Source: Leifsonia sp. Root1293
GTDB taxonomy: Bacteria; Actinomycetota; Actinomycetes; Actinomycetales; Microbacteriaceae
DNA length: 64,000 nucleotides
Direction of reading: 5' to 3'
NCBI RefSeq assembly: GCF_001425325.1
Contig: NZ_LMEH01000001.1
Location: 977,898-1,041,897, forward strand
The notes beneath the pieces were generated by a model that saw only the letters and a program-made list of their open reading frames with translations, was not told where the DNA came from and did no database searches. This document shows, in pieces, positions 18,015 to 27,515 of this stretch (within the stretch, counting starts at the first letter, position 1; every line of letters starts with the position of its first letter). Both the position numbers and the translations under genes were made by a program.

Positions 18015-19320
18015 GGCGTACTCCTTGCTCTGCGGCATCCGGAGCGAACGACGCCTGGACATCTATGAGCGCCTGATCGCGCTCAACGATCACTGTACTG
18101 ATGCGCTTGCGTCGGCCCTCACTGCGGTCGGCCGTGAGGACGAGCCCGCTGACGGATGCGACCGACCCAGGAACGGGCAGACGCCCCAATGCCTTGGCCA
18201 GAAGGCCGCCGACGGAGTCGACGTCGTCGTCGTCCAGTTCGAGGCCGAAGATGTCGCCGAGCTCGTCGACGGGCAGGCGCGCCGCGACGCGGAAGCGTCC
18301 GTCGCCCAGGTCCTCGATCTCGACGACCTCGCGGTCGTACTCGTCCGAGATGTCTCCCACGAGTTCTTCGATGAGGTCCTCGAGGGTCACGAGACCGGCG
18401 ATGCCGCCGTACTCGTCGACCACCATGGCGAGGTGGTTCGACTCGGTCTGCATCTGGCGGAGGGTGTCGTCGGCCTTCTTCGACTCCGGCACGAAGAGGG
18501 CGGGCCGTGCGAGCTCGCCCACGCTGATGCCCTCGGCGTCGATGGGGCGTTCGTGGCTCAGCTTCGCGACGTCGCGCAGGTACAGGATGCCCACGATGTC
18601 GTCGACGTCATCGTCGATGACCGGGATGCGTGATACGCCGGTGCTGAGGAAGAGGCCCATGGCGGTACTCAGGTCGGCGGTGCCGTCGATGGTCACCATG
18701 TCGGTTCGCGGAATCATCACCTCACGGATCACGGTGTCGCCGAACGCGAAGATCGAATGGATGAGTTCGCGGTCGTCCTCCTCGAGCACGTCGAGCTCCG
18801 TGGCCTCGTCGACCAGGCTCAGCAGTTGCTCCTCCGATGAGAAGGTCACGAGCCGCGCCCGTCCCGGGGTGACGCGGTTGCCGAGGGCGACAAGAGCGCT
18901 GGCGACGGGACCGAGCACCACGCGCACGAGGTGCACGACGGGTGCCGACAACCGGATGACCGTCTTGGCGTTGGCCCGACCGACGCTGCGCGGGCTCGAG
19001 CCGACGAGCACGAAGGAGATCGCCGTCATGATGAGGGCGGAGAGCAGCAGGGCGAGCCAGACGTTCTCGATGGTGAAGGCGAACACCAGCGTCACGAGCA
19101 CTGCGGCCGTCGTCTCCGAGACGATCCGCACGAAGTTGACGGCGTTGACGTGGGCACCCGTGTCATCGGCGATGGCGCGCAGCGACCTCTCGGCCCGCGA
19201 TCCGTCGGCGAGGTCCGCCACATCGGCGCGCGACAGCGACGAGAGGGCCGCGTCGACAGCGGCCATGAGTCCGCCGAACGCCACGAGGGCGAACGCGGCG
19301 ATGATGAAGAACCAGATCAT
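18001..19320 (-). CDS. HlyC/CorC-family membrane protein with CNNM and CBS domains
   Basis: The 439-residue product has a three- to four-helix N-terminal CNNM domain (FIIAAFALVAFGGLMAAVDAA onward), two CBS domains (REVMIPRTDMVTI and PALFVPESKKADDTLRQMQ) and a C-terminal CorC_HlyC domain (DDVDSVGGLLAKALGRLP). Family members are linked to magnesium or cobalt homeostasis. Its place between ybeY and era is conserved in actinobacteria. The ATG at 19320 lies four bases from the ybeY stop. The reading frame continues upstream to 19716 but that part overlaps ybeY and is not coding. Confidence 0.92.
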   Translation of the reverse strand: MIWFFIIAAFALVAFGGLMAAVDAALSSLSRADVADLADGSRAERSLRAIADDTGAHVNAVNFVRIVSETTAAVLVTLVFAFTIENVWLALLLSALIMTAISFVLVGSSPRSVGRANAKTVIRLSAPVVHLVRVVLGPVASALVALGNRVTPGRARLVTFSSEEQLLSLVDEATELDVLEEDDRELIHSIFAFGDTVIREVMIPRTDMVTIDGTADLSTAMGLFLSTGVSRIPVIDDDVDDIVGILYLRDVAKLSHERPIDAEGISVGELARPALFVPESKKADDTLRQMQTESNHLAMVVDEYGGIAGLVTLEDLIEELVGDISDEYDREVVEIEDLGDGRFRVAARLPVDELGDIFGLELDDDDVDSVGGLLAKALGRLPVPGSVASVSGLVLTADRSEGRRKRISTVIVERDQALIDVQASFAPDAAEQGVRHDRE

Positions 19321-19324
19321 GCGA

Positions 19325-19786
19325 TCAGCCGCGGCGCTCCTGCAGGTGGAAGCCGACCAGGATGTCCCGCTGCACGCCGAACATCTCCTTCTCCTCGTCC
19401 GGCTCCGCGTGATCGAAGCCGAGGAGGTGCAGGATGCCGTGGGTCGTGAGCAGCTGCAGTTCGTCGGTGAGCCCGTGGCCGGCCGTCTCGGCCTGCGACT
19501 GGGCGACCTGCGGGCAGAGCACGATGTCGCCGAGCAGGCCGGCTGGAGCCGGGTTCTCCTCGGTTCCCGGCCGCAGCTCGTCCATCGGGAAGCTGAGCAC
19601 GTCGGTGGGGCCCGGCTCGTCCATCCACTGAACGTGGAGCTGCTCCATGGCACCCTCGTCGACGAGGACGATGGCGAGATCAGCGTCGGCGTGCACGTGC
19701 AGCGCGTCGAGCGCATAGACGGCGAGCCGCTGGAGTGCGACCTCGTCGACCTCGATGGCCGACTCGTTGTTGATCTCGATGCTCAC
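19325..19786 (-). CDS. ybeY: Endoribonuclease YbeY (rRNA maturation factor)
   Basis: YbeY is a zinc-dependent endoribonuclease needed for 16S rRNA 3'-end maturation and ribosome quality control. The 153-residue protein carries the three zinc histidines in HGILHLLGFDH (H116, H120, H126) and the upstream DVLSFP motif. It lies directly after phoH with a 16-base gap and before the CorC gene. Length and motif are typical. Confidence 0.97.
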   Translation of the reverse strand: MSIEINNESAIEVDEVALQRLAVYALDALHVHADADLAIVLVDEGAMEQLHVQWMDEPGPTDVLSFPMDELRPGTEENPAPAGLLGDIVLCPQVAQSQAETAGHGLTDELQLLTTHGILHLLGFDHAEPDEEKEMFGVQRDILVGFHLQERRG

Positions 19787-19802
19787 GGTGTTCTACTCGT
19801 CT

Positions 19803-20877
<1,075 letters not shown>

Positions 20878-20891
<14 letters not shown>

Positions 20892-21243
20892 GCGTGTCCT
20901 CCTCGAGGCCATCGGCCGAGCCGAGGCCGGCCAGAACGTGAGCGTGAACGTGGAACACCGACTGTCCGGCGTCGGCTCCCGTGTTGAAGACGAGCCGGAA
21001 CTGCCCGTTGCCGTGCTCGTCGGCGAGCTGGTGTGCCGTCGACACCAGCTCGGCGAGGAGTTCGGGGTCGGCCGCGGCGAGCTCGACGACATCGCGGTAC
21101 TGCTCGGTCTTCGGCGTGACGACGATGTGCACGGGTGCCTGCGGGGCGATGTCGTTGAAGGCGATCACCCTGTCGGTCTCGAACACGATGGTCGCCGGGA
21201 TCTCGCGCGCGATGATGCGGGAGAAGATGCTCGGTTCAGCCAT
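20878..21243 (-). CDS. HIT-family nucleotide-binding protein
   Basis: The 121-residue protein belongs to the histidine-triad hydrolases, which act on nucleoside phosphoramidates or related nucleotides. The triad HVHAH is at 98-102 with catalytic H100, and the family opening SIFSRIIAREIPATIVFE is intact. It is the first gene of a HIT-phoH-ybeY-corC-era row, separated from rsmE by a region that holds a long perfect hairpin. The physiological substrate is not predictable. Confidence 0.94.
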
Positions 21244-21279
21244 GGCTCCATCTTAAGGTCTGCCGCTGCAGAACCATGG

Positions 21280-21368
21280 GGGCTGGAAAGCGAGGAGATT
21301 CGTCCAACGAACCCGGGAAGGCGATCTCGAAGAGCCACGGGAGGGAGGATCTCCTCGCTTTCCAGCCC
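21280..21368. repeat. 20-bp perfect inverted repeat with 49-base spacer between rsmE and the HIT gene
   Basis: GGGCTGGAAAGCGAGGAGAT at 21280-21299 is exactly complementary to 21349-21368. The 49-base loop has CCCGGG and a purine-rich stretch but no ORF. There is no T-tract, so a simple intrinsic terminator is unlikely. It could be a small mobile-type palindrome, a processing site or an RNA regulatory stem ahead of the HIT gene. Confidence 0.7.
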
Positions 21369-21388
21369 TCCGGACGCCGGCAGATCGT

Positions 21389-22144
21389 CTACCAGCGGCC
21401 CAGCCGGGCGTTCAGCACCGCGAGGGCCGCCGGACCGGCCGTCGAGGTGCGCAGCACGGATGCCCCGAGCCGCACGGCCTGCGCGCCGGCGGCGCTCAGC
21501 ACGTCCAGCTCGCTCGGGGCGATGCCGCCCTCCGGGCCGACGACGATCACGATGTCGGCGTCTGCGGGGTGCCGGCCGCCGGAGTCCTGCGCCAGCACCA
21601 GCTCGGTGAGGGCGAGTTCAGCCGTCGGCTCGAGAAGCAGCATCCGCACGGATGGAGCGAGGGCGGCCAGCTGTTTCGTCGTCGCGAGCTCCCGCACCTC
21701 GGTCGCCCACGGGCGGATCGACTGCTTGGTGGCCTCTCGGGCGATCGTGGCCCACCTCTCGCGGCCCTTCGCCGCCTTCGCGGCGTCCCAGCGGGAGATC
21801 GAGCGGCTGGCGGCCCAGGGGATGACGGCGTCGACGCCGAGTTCGGTCGCCGCCTGCACGGCGAGTTCGTCGCGGTCGCCCTTCGCGAGGGCCTGTACGA
21901 GCACGAGGCGGGGCGAGGCCGCGTCCACGAGCTGCACCCGGTCGGCCGAGATCGAGAGTTCGCTCGGGGCCGCAGCGACGACTTCGCCGGTGACGATGAG
22001 CCCCCTCCCGTTGCCGATCGAGAGAGTCTCGCCCACCCGGGTGCGCCCGACTGTGACGGCGTGGCGTGCTTCGGCTCCCGTGATGCTCACGGAGTCGCCG
22101 ACCGCATCCGGCTCGAGGTCGTCGCGCAGGTAGAGCGAGCTCAC
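21389..22144 (-). CDS. rsmE: 16S rRNA (uracil1498-N3)-methyltransferase
   Basis: RsmE methylates N3 of U1498 in 16S rRNA using S-adenosylmethionine. The 251-residue product has the N-terminal PUA-like domain (ITGAEARHAVTVGRTRVGE) and the C-terminal SPOUT trefoil knot with VGPEGGIAPSELD and LGASVLRTSTAGPAAL. It follows dnaJ by ten bases, a very common bacterial pairing. Confidence 0.96.
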   Translation of the reverse strand: MSSLYLRDDLEPDAVGDSVSITGAEARHAVTVGRTRVGETLSIGNGRGLIVTGEVVAAAPSELSISADRVQLVDAASPRLVLVQALAKGDRDELAVQAATELGVDAVIPWAASRSISRWDAAKAAKGRERWATIAREATKQSIRPWATEVRELATTKQLAALAPSVRMLLLEPTAELALTELVLAQDSGGRHPADADIVIVVGPEGGIAPSELDVLSAAGAQAVRLGASVLRTSTAGPAALAVLNARLGRW

Positions 22145-22154
22145 GATGATCCGA

Positions 22155-23267
22155 TCAGCCGAGGAAGCGGTCGCGCAGCTTCGCGAACAGTCCCTGCTGG
22201 AAGTGGGTCAGTGCCGGCTTCGGAGCTTTGTGCGATCGCGCGAACTGCGTGATCAACTCACGTTCCTTGCCGCTGAGCTTCATCGGCGTCACGACCTGCA
22301 CGCCGATCTTGAGGTCGCCTCGTCCGTTGCCCCGAAGCTTCGTGACGCCCCTGTCGCGCACAGTGATGATCTCGGCGCTCTGCACGCCGGGCTTCAGCTC
22401 CACCTCGACGTCGCCGTCGAGGGCGTGCACCGTTGCCGTCGTACCGAGGATCGCATCCGTCATCGGAACCTCGAGCGTGCAGAGGAGGTCGTCGCCGTCA
22501 CGGCTGAAGACGTCGTGGTGGCGCACCTTCATCTCGAGGTAGAGGTCGCCGTTGGGTCCGCCGGCAGGGCCGGCCTCTCCGCTGCCCGGCATCTGGAGAC
22601 GCACACCCGTGTCGACGCCGGCCGGGATGTCGACGGGAACGGTGCGGCGCGCGCGCACGCGACCCTGGCCCTGGCAGGTGACGCACGGCGACGCGATGAC
22701 GGTGCCGTATCCGCGGCAGGTGCCGCAGGGGCTCGAGGTCATTACATTGCCGAGCAGCGAACGGACGGCTCGCTGGATGCTGCCGGTTCCGTGGCAGATG
22801 TCGCAGGTGACGGGGTGGGTTCCGGGCTGGCAGCAGGACCCCTGGCAGGTCTCGCACAGGATCGCCGTGTCGACCTCGATCTCGCGGTGGGTGCCGAAGA
22901 TGATCTCGTCGAGGTCCACCTCGACGCGCAGCAGCGCGTCCTGGCCGCGCTCGCGACGCGATCGTGGTCCACGGCGACCTCCGTTGCCGCCCCCACCGAA
23001 GAAGGTCTCGAAGATGTCGCCGAAGCCACCGAAGTCGCCTCCGCCGGCTCCTCCGAAGCCGCCCTGGCCGCCGAGGTCGTACTGCTGGCGCTGCTTGGGA
23101 TCGCTCAACACGTCGTAGGCGTGGGTGACGAGCTTGAACCGCTCCGAGGCGTCCGCTCCGGGGTTCACATCGGGGTGCAGTTCACGGGCGAGTCGGCGGT
23201 AGGCCTTCTTGATCTCGTCGTTGGTCGCCTCTCGCGAGACGCCGAGTACTTCGTAGTGGTCAGCCAC
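22155..23267 (-). CDS. dnaJ: Chaperone protein DnaJ
   Basis: DnaJ stimulates the ATPase of DnaK and presents unfolded clients. The 370-residue protein has a J domain with HPD at 31-33, a Gly/Phe-rich linker ([20 protein letters not shown]), four cysteine motifs ([32 protein letters not shown]) and the C-terminal client-binding domains. The first cysteine motif departs from CxxCxGxG by having C in place of the last G. Pairing with hrcA and absence of dnaK/grpE nearby mark it as the second, HrcA-linked DnaJ of actinobacteria. Confidence 0.96.
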   Translation of the reverse strand: MADHYEVLGVSREATNDEIKKAYRRLARELHPDVNPGADASERFKLVTHAYDVLSDPKQRQQYDLGGQGGFGGAGGGDFGGFGDIFETFFGGGGNGGRRGPRSRRERGQDALLRVEVDLDEIIFGTHREIEVDTAILCETCQGSCCQPGTHPVTCDICHGTGSIQRAVRSLLGNVMTSSPCGTCRGYGTVIASPCVTCQGQGRVRARRTVPVDIPAGVDTGVRLQMPGSGEAGPAGGPNGDLYLEMKVRHHDVFSRDGDDLLCTLEVPMTDAILGTTATVHALDGDVEVELKPGVQSAEIITVRDRGVTKLRGNGRGDLKIGVQVVTPMKLSGKERELITQFARSHKAPKPALTHFQQGLFAKLRDRFLG

Positions 23268-23335
23268 AGGCAGCCGATTCCTTTCCGCTCACGAACGCCG
23301 GTCATCGGCCTCGTGAGATGTTCCTGGGATGCCCC

Positions 23336-24358
23336 TCAACCCTCGGCGAGGAGCTTCGAGAGGTAGCGGGCGACGGCACGGACCGCCGCCATGTTGTTGG
23401 AGTAGTCCATGCGCGTCGGGCCGAGCAGGCCGACGCTCGCGACATCGCCCTGCGACGCCGAGTATCCGCTCAGCATGATCGAGGTCTCACCGAGGCCGAA
23501 CGACTCGTTCTCCCGGCCGATGCTCACCGAGACCGCATTCTGGTCCGCGGCCATCTCGCCGAACAGGCGCAGCAGAACCACCTGCTCCTCGATGGCCTCC
23601 ATGACGGGGAAGATGCTGCCGGAGAAGTCGCTCTCGGTGCGCACCAGGTTGGCGGCTCCGGCCATCACGAGGCGATCCTGGCGGTGTGCGAGCACCTGCT
23701 CGCCCAGTGCCTGCACGATCGCTGCCGCCAGCTCCCGGGCATCGGGGGCGACATCGTCGACCAGGCCGCTCAGACGTTCGGCCGCATCCGTCATGGCGAG
23801 GCCGCCCAGGACACCGTTCAGGCGGGTGCGCAGCTCGGCCAGCTGCTGCTCGTCGATGGGGGCCGCGAATTCGATGACCCGCTGCTCGACGCGACCGTTG
23901 TCGGTGATGAGCACCGAGAGCAGCCTGGTGTCGCTGAGCCCGACGAGCTCGATGTGGCGCACCCGAGCGCGACTGAGCGAGGGGTACTGCACCAGGGCGA
24001 CCTGGTGGGTGAGCTGCGAGAGCAGGCGCACCGTCCGGCCGAGCACGTCGTCGAAGTCGGCGGATGCGCCCAGGAAAGTCTCGATGGCGTGACGCTGCGC
24101 GGCCGAGAGCGGCTTCACGTCGGTGAGCCTGTCGACGAAGAGGCGGTAGCCCTTGTCGGTCGGGATGCGGCCAGACGAGGTGTGCGGAGCCGCGATCAGC
24201 TCCTCCTCCTCGAGCAACGCCATGTCGTTGCGGATCGTGGCGGCCGAGACGCCGAACGAATGCCGTTCGACGATGGCCTTGGAGCCGACCGGCTCACGAG
24301 AGGCCACGTAGTCGTGCACGATGGCCCTCAGCACGGCGAGGGAACGTTCCGACACCAT
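23336..24358 (-). CDS. hrcA: Heat-inducible transcription repressor HrcA
   Basis: HrcA represses chaperone genes by binding CIRCE operators. The 340-residue protein has the winged-helix N-terminus (SERSLAVLRAIVHDYVASREPVGSK written in parts: SERSLAVLRAIV, REPVGSKAIVERH) with the recognition segment VSAATIRNDMALLE, then the GAF-like core. A near-perfect CIRCE lies 28 bases upstream of its start, so it autoregulates the hrcA-dnaJ operon. The gap of 68 bases to dnaJ contains no terminator that I can see. Confidence 0.96.
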   Translation of the reverse strand: MVSERSLAVLRAIVHDYVASREPVGSKAIVERHSFGVSAATIRNDMALLEEEELIAAPHTSSGRIPTDKGYRLFVDRLTDVKPLSAAQRHAIETFLGASADFDDVLGRTVRLLSQLTHQVALVQYPSLSRARVRHIELVGLSDTRLLSVLITDNGRVEQRVIEFAAPIDEQQLAELRTRLNGVLGGLAMTDAAERLSGLVDDVAPDARELAAAIVQALGEQVLAHRQDRLVMAGAANLVRTESDFSGSIFPVMEAIEEQVVLLRLFGEMAADQNAVSVSIGRENESFGLGETSIMLSGYSASQGDVASVGLLGPTRMDYSNNMAAVRAVARYLSKLLAEG

Positions 24359-24385
24359 CTGCTCACCACTCCCTGCCGCTGCTTC

Positions 24386-24412
24386 TTAGCACTCGTAAAC
24401 TATGAGTGCCAA
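24386..24412. promoter_or_regulatory. CIRCE operator
   Basis: TTAGCACTC (24386-24394), a nine-base spacer and GAGTGCCAA (24404-24412) match the CIRCE consensus with one change in the right arm (C for T). On the hrcA strand the right arm reads TTGGCA, which can serve as the -35 element, so bound HrcA would block RNA polymerase. Confidence 0.92.
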
Positions 24413-24440
24413 TTCTACCCGACCGTCGGGCAAGAGTCGT

Positions 24441-24469
24441 TTGCCGGGCCGAGTTTCGAACAGTAGCGT
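24441..24469 (+). promoter_or_regulatory. Promoter of the first DUF4870 gene
   Basis: TTGCCG (24441-24446) and TAGCGT (24464-24469) are separated by 17 bases, a good housekeeping-type promoter. This gives a 5' leader of about 75 bases and the downstream gene has a Shine-Dalgarno, unlike the leaderless genes nearby. Confidence 0.6.
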
Positions 24470-24551
24470 GAAGCCGCAACCCGCACGGCCCGCGCCGTCA
24501 GGCTCGAACGGCGACAGCCATGCGCATCAGTACCAGAAGGAGTCCCCCGCA

Positions 24552-24992
24552 ATGAGCGACAGCAATCGAACGCCCGACGAGCCGTTCTCGGCCACCGAGG
24601 ACCGCCAGTGGGCGTCGTTCGCGCACTTCGGAGGAGCCATCGCCATTCTCGGGTTCTTCAGCAGCTGGGCGGCGGTGCTGGCGATCCTTCCCGCACTCAT
24701 CATCTACCTCGTCCTCGGCAAGCGCGGCCACCTCACCCGCGACGAGGCACGGGAGGCCCTGAACTTCCAGATCACGATGGTCGGCGCGATCATCGTCTGG
24801 GGAATCGTGGCGACCATCCTCGGAACGCTGTTCTGGTGGCTGGGCCCGGTCTGGATCGTGCTGGGGCCGCTGTTCCAGATCATCGGCTGGTCACTCGTGA
24901 TCATCGACGTGATCTTCTCGATCATCGGCGGCGTGCGCGTCAACAACGGCGGCAGCTACAGGTATCCCTTCGCGCTGCGACTGGTGCGCTGA
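24552..24992 (+). CDS. DUF4870 domain-containing membrane protein
   Basis: The 146-residue product has a short polar N-terminus followed by the DUF4870 core: ASFAHFGGAIAILGFFSSW, REALNFQITM and a C-terminal hydrophobic pair ending in a short polar tail. Three or four membrane helices are visible. The domain has no established function. AAGGAG lies nine bases before the ATG at 24552, which decides against the longer frame from 24402. A paralogue follows 172 bases downstream on the same strand. Confidence 0.88.
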   Translation: MSDSNRTPDEPFSATEDRQWASFAHFGGAIAILGFFSSWAAVLAILPALIIYLVLGKRGHLTRDEAREALNFQITMVGAIIVWGIVATILGTLFWWLGPVWIVLGPLFQIIGWSLVIIDVIFSIIGGVRVNNGGSYRYPFALRLVR

Positions 24993-25164
24993 CTCCCGCA
25001 CCCGGTTCGTTCCTGCCCGGGTCCCGACCGACTCGCACCGACACTTCGCGGAAGATCGTGTGACCGCAGCATCGGTGGCGCTATCGTTTCAGTGCACCCA
25101 CCGGGCCTTCGACCGTCCGCGCGGGAGAATCAGCCTCATCGATGACTGACCACAAGGAGTCACC

Positions 25165-25551
25165 ATGTCCGACGCAACACCTCCTCCTCCCCCGCCGCAG
25201 AACCCGTACCAGGCACCCGGAGGCAACCTCAGCCCCGCCGACGAGAAGCTGTGGGCGACGCTGATCCACATCGGTGGAATCCTGTTCGGCTTCCTGCCGG
25301 CGCTGATCGGCTACCTGGTCCTGAAGGACAAGGGGCCCTTCATCCGCGAGCACACCGCGACGGCCCTCAACTTCCAGATCACGCTGCTCATCGTCTACGT
25401 CGTCGGCAGCATCCTGACGCTGATCCTGATCGGGTTCCTCATCCTGGCTGCGGCCTGGGTGCTGGCGATCGTCTTCGGCATCATCGCCGCCGTGAAGGCC
25501 AACGCGGGCCAGCTGTACACCTACCCGCTGACCATCAAGTTCGTCAGCTAG
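25165..25551 (+). CDS. DUF4870 domain-containing membrane protein, second copy
   Basis: The 128-residue protein is a paralogue of the preceding gene. It has a proline-rich N-terminus (PPPPPPQNPYQAPGG), the conserved WATLIHIGGILFGFLPALIG, the TALNFQITLL segment and two further helices. AAGGAG six bases before the ATG is a good ribosome-binding site. The upstream TATCGT at about 25082 could be its -10 box. A strong hairpin inside the 3' end of the convergent hemW gene probably terminates it. Confidence 0.88.
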   Translation: MSDATPPPPPPQNPYQAPGGNLSPADEKLWATLIHIGGILFGFLPALIGYLVLKDKGPFIREHTATALNFQITLLIVYVVGSILTLILIGFLILAAAWVLAIVFGIIAAVKANAGQLYTYPLTIKFVS

Positions 25552-25566
25552 GTCGACCGACTCTGA

Positions 25567-26796
25567 TCAGTCGTCGGCGAGGAGTCGCCGCACGACACCG
25601 TCAGCCAGAAGCCGCCCTGTCAGGGTCAGTTCCACTGATCCGGACAGGGCGGCTTTCGCGTTGATCAGGCCGTCGGCGATGAGACCGGCGACGGCATGGC
25701 GTCCGGGGGCGTGGAGTGAGGACACGGGGATGCCCTCGCGGATGCGGGCCAGCAGCAGCACCCGCTCCACCTCGCGCGTCTCTGCATCCAGGGTCTCGCG
25801 CCCGGCACCGGGTGAGACGCCGGCGAGAACGCGATCCGCATAGGCGGCCGGATGCTTCACATTCCACCACCGCACTCCGCCCACGTGACTGTGGGCACCC
25901 GGCCCGACCCCCCACCAGTCGCCGCCCTGCCAGTACGCCAGGTTGTGGCGCGACCGGTGCTCCTCGCCGCGCGACCAGTTGGAGACCTCGTACCACTCGT
26001 ACCCGGCCTCGGACAGCATCCGGTCGGCCATCTCGTACATGTCGGCCTGCAGGTCCTCGTCTGGCTGGGTGACCTCGCCACGCTTGATCTGCCTGGCGAG
26101 CTTCGTGCCGTCCTCGACGATGAGCGAGTAGGCGCTCAGGTGGTCCGGGCTCTGAGCGATGGCGTGCTCCAGACTGGACCGCCAGTCGGCGAGCGACTCC
26201 CCAGGTGTGCCGTAGATGAGGTCGAGGCTGACGTCGAGGCCGGCGTCCCTCGCCCAGGCGACGACGAGAGGGATGCGCGCCGGGTCGTGCGTGCGCTCGA
26301 GGGTGGCCAGCACGTGGGGCACGGCCGACTGCATGCCGAAGGAGACGCGCGTGAAGCCCGCCGCAGCCAGCGTCGAGAGGTACTCGGCGTCGACGGAATC
26401 GGGATTGGCCTCCGTCGTGATCTCGGCGTCGGGCGCGATGCCGAATGACGACCGCACGGCATCGAGCATCCGCACGAGGTCGCCAGCCGGAAGCAGAGTC
26501 GGAGTGCCGCCGCCGAAGAAGACAGTGCTCGCGGAGCGCCTCGGCAGGCCGGATTCCGAGAGGATTCCGGCTCCGGCAGCGACCTCGAGGGAGGCCTGGC
26601 TCGCGTAGTCGGACTGCTTCACCCCGCGAATCTCGTCGGAGGTGTACGTGTTGAAGTCGCAGTAGCCGCAGCGCACCCGGCAGAACGGCACGTGGAGGTA
26701 GACGCCGAAGGTGCGCGCCTCGGCTCCGGCGATGGCTGACGGCGGCAGCAAACCGTCGGCGGGCGCCGGATCGGCGAGGGGAAGTGCGCTGGGCAT
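25567..26796 (-). CDS. hemW: Radical SAM heme chaperone / coproporphyrinogen III oxidase-like protein HemW
   Basis: HemW is a radical SAM protein that binds heme and delivers it to apoproteins; older annotations call it oxygen-independent coproporphyrinogen oxidase. The 409-residue product has the Cx3Cx2C cluster motif in FCRVRCGYCDFNTY, the GGGTPTLLP glycine-rich motif, the NPDSVD segment and the HemN C-terminal domain. It lacks the extra N-terminal cysteine region of true HemN. It follows DUF1990 by nine bases. Its last 30 codons contain a near-perfect long hairpin. Confidence 0.93.
   Translation of the reverse strand: MPSALPLADPAPADGLLPPSAIAGAEARTFGVYLHVPFCRVRCGYCDFNTYTSDEIRGVKQSDYASQASLEVAAGAGILSESGLPRRSASTVFFGGGTPTLLPAGDLVRMLDAVRSSFGIAPDAEITTEANPDSVDAEYLSTLAAAGFTRVSFGMQSAVPHVLATLERTHDPARIPLVVAWARDAGLDVSLDLIYGTPGESLADWRSSLEHAIAQSPDHLSAYSLIVEDGTKLARQIKRGEVTQPDEDLQADMYEMADRMLSEAGYEWYEVSNWSRGEEHRSRHNLAYWQGGDWWGVGPGAHSHVGGVRWWNVKHPAAYADRVLAGVSPGAGRETLDAETREVERVLLLARIREGIPVSSLHAPGRHAVAGLIADGLINAKAALSGSVELTLTGRLLADGVVRRLLADD
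25609..25655. terminator. Long hairpin inside the 3' coding end of hemW, candidate terminator for the convergent DUF4870 gene
   Basis: AAGCCGCCCTGTC (25609-25621) is exactly complementary to 25643-25655. After one mismatch the stem continues for eight more pairs (GGGTCAGT with ACTGATCC, including one G-T) around a TCC loop. On the plus strand it ends GGCTTTCG, and it lies 57 bases past the DUF4870 stop. It lies entirely within hemW codons. Confidence 0.6.
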
Positions 26797-26805
26797 GGCT
26801 CGGGC

Positions 26806-27456
26806 CTAGGCGGCCGCGGCGACCGGATGCAGCGCCCGCAGGTAGCGCTTGGTGTAGCGCTTCTGCACCGACCGCAGCACGGGAGCCGCGAGCTTGTAGA
26901 ACGCCGTGCTCGGCCGCGAGAAAGAGCGGATCGTGAGCCAGACCGAGTCGTCGTCGCGGTGCTCGACCACCCAGGCCTCCTCGCCGCTCTCGGGGTGCCC
27001 CGGCATGGTGCCGTACGCGAAGCCGACCCGGCCGGGTTCGTCGATGACGTAGATGACGCGCACCGGAGCCGTGAAGGTGAGCCGCCACATGTGCAGCTTG
27101 AGTTTCGCGGTCATCCCGGCCGTGATGAACGGCGAGCCGTCGGGACCGTAGCGCTCCTCGGCCTGGAGGGCGGGCTGCTCGGCCGCGGGCGTCCCGTCGT
27201 CGTTGAAGACCAGGCCGGTGTACTGCGTGCCTGTGCCGGAACGCACCTCGGTGACCTCGATGCCGCTGCCGCGCTGCACGCCCCACGTCATGAGGGACGA
27301 CGAGGCGATCGAGAAGCGCTCGGAACCGCTGCCGAGGCGGACGGTGTGCTCTTCGGCACGGTAACCGGCGGGCGGGTACGCGAGGAGGTCGGGGGCGAGG
27401 GTGCCACCGATCGCCCCGTAGGTGACCGGCTCTCCGACGAAGGTGGAACGGCGCAT
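26806..27456 (-). CDS. DUF1990 family protein
   Basis: The 216-residue product matches the DUF1990 family, with the conserved TYGAIGG opening, AAxRxxxWxx-like SLMTWGVQRGSGI, the RVIYVIDEPGRVGFAYGT strand and the GHPESGEEAW motif. Function is unknown; the fold is predicted to be a START-like lipid-binding barrel in related families, which is only an inference here. TAAGCT ends six bases before the ATG, so it is probably leaderless and heads a DUF1990-hemW unit. Confidence 0.86.
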   Translation of the reverse strand: MRRSTFVGEPVTYGAIGGTLAPDLLAYPPAGYRAEEHTVRLGSGSERFSIASSSLMTWGVQRGSGIEVTEVRSGTGTQYTGLVFNDDGTPAAEQPALQAEERYGPDGSPFITAGMTAKLKLHMWRLTFTAPVRVIYVIDEPGRVGFAYGTMPGHPESGEEAWVVEHRDDDSVWLTIRSFSRPSTAFYKLAAPVLRSVQKRYTKRYLRALHPVAAAA

Positions 27457-27515
27457 CCCTCCAGCTTACGCCGACAGCGCCGATCGGCTCGTTCACGGGC
27501 AGCTGTCGCGCCGCG

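Noticed and set aside
18015-18062. Longer N-terminus for Era from the ATG at 18062
   Set aside because: The ATG at 18014 has AAGGAG at ideal spacing, and the extension overlaps the CorC-like gene without family support.
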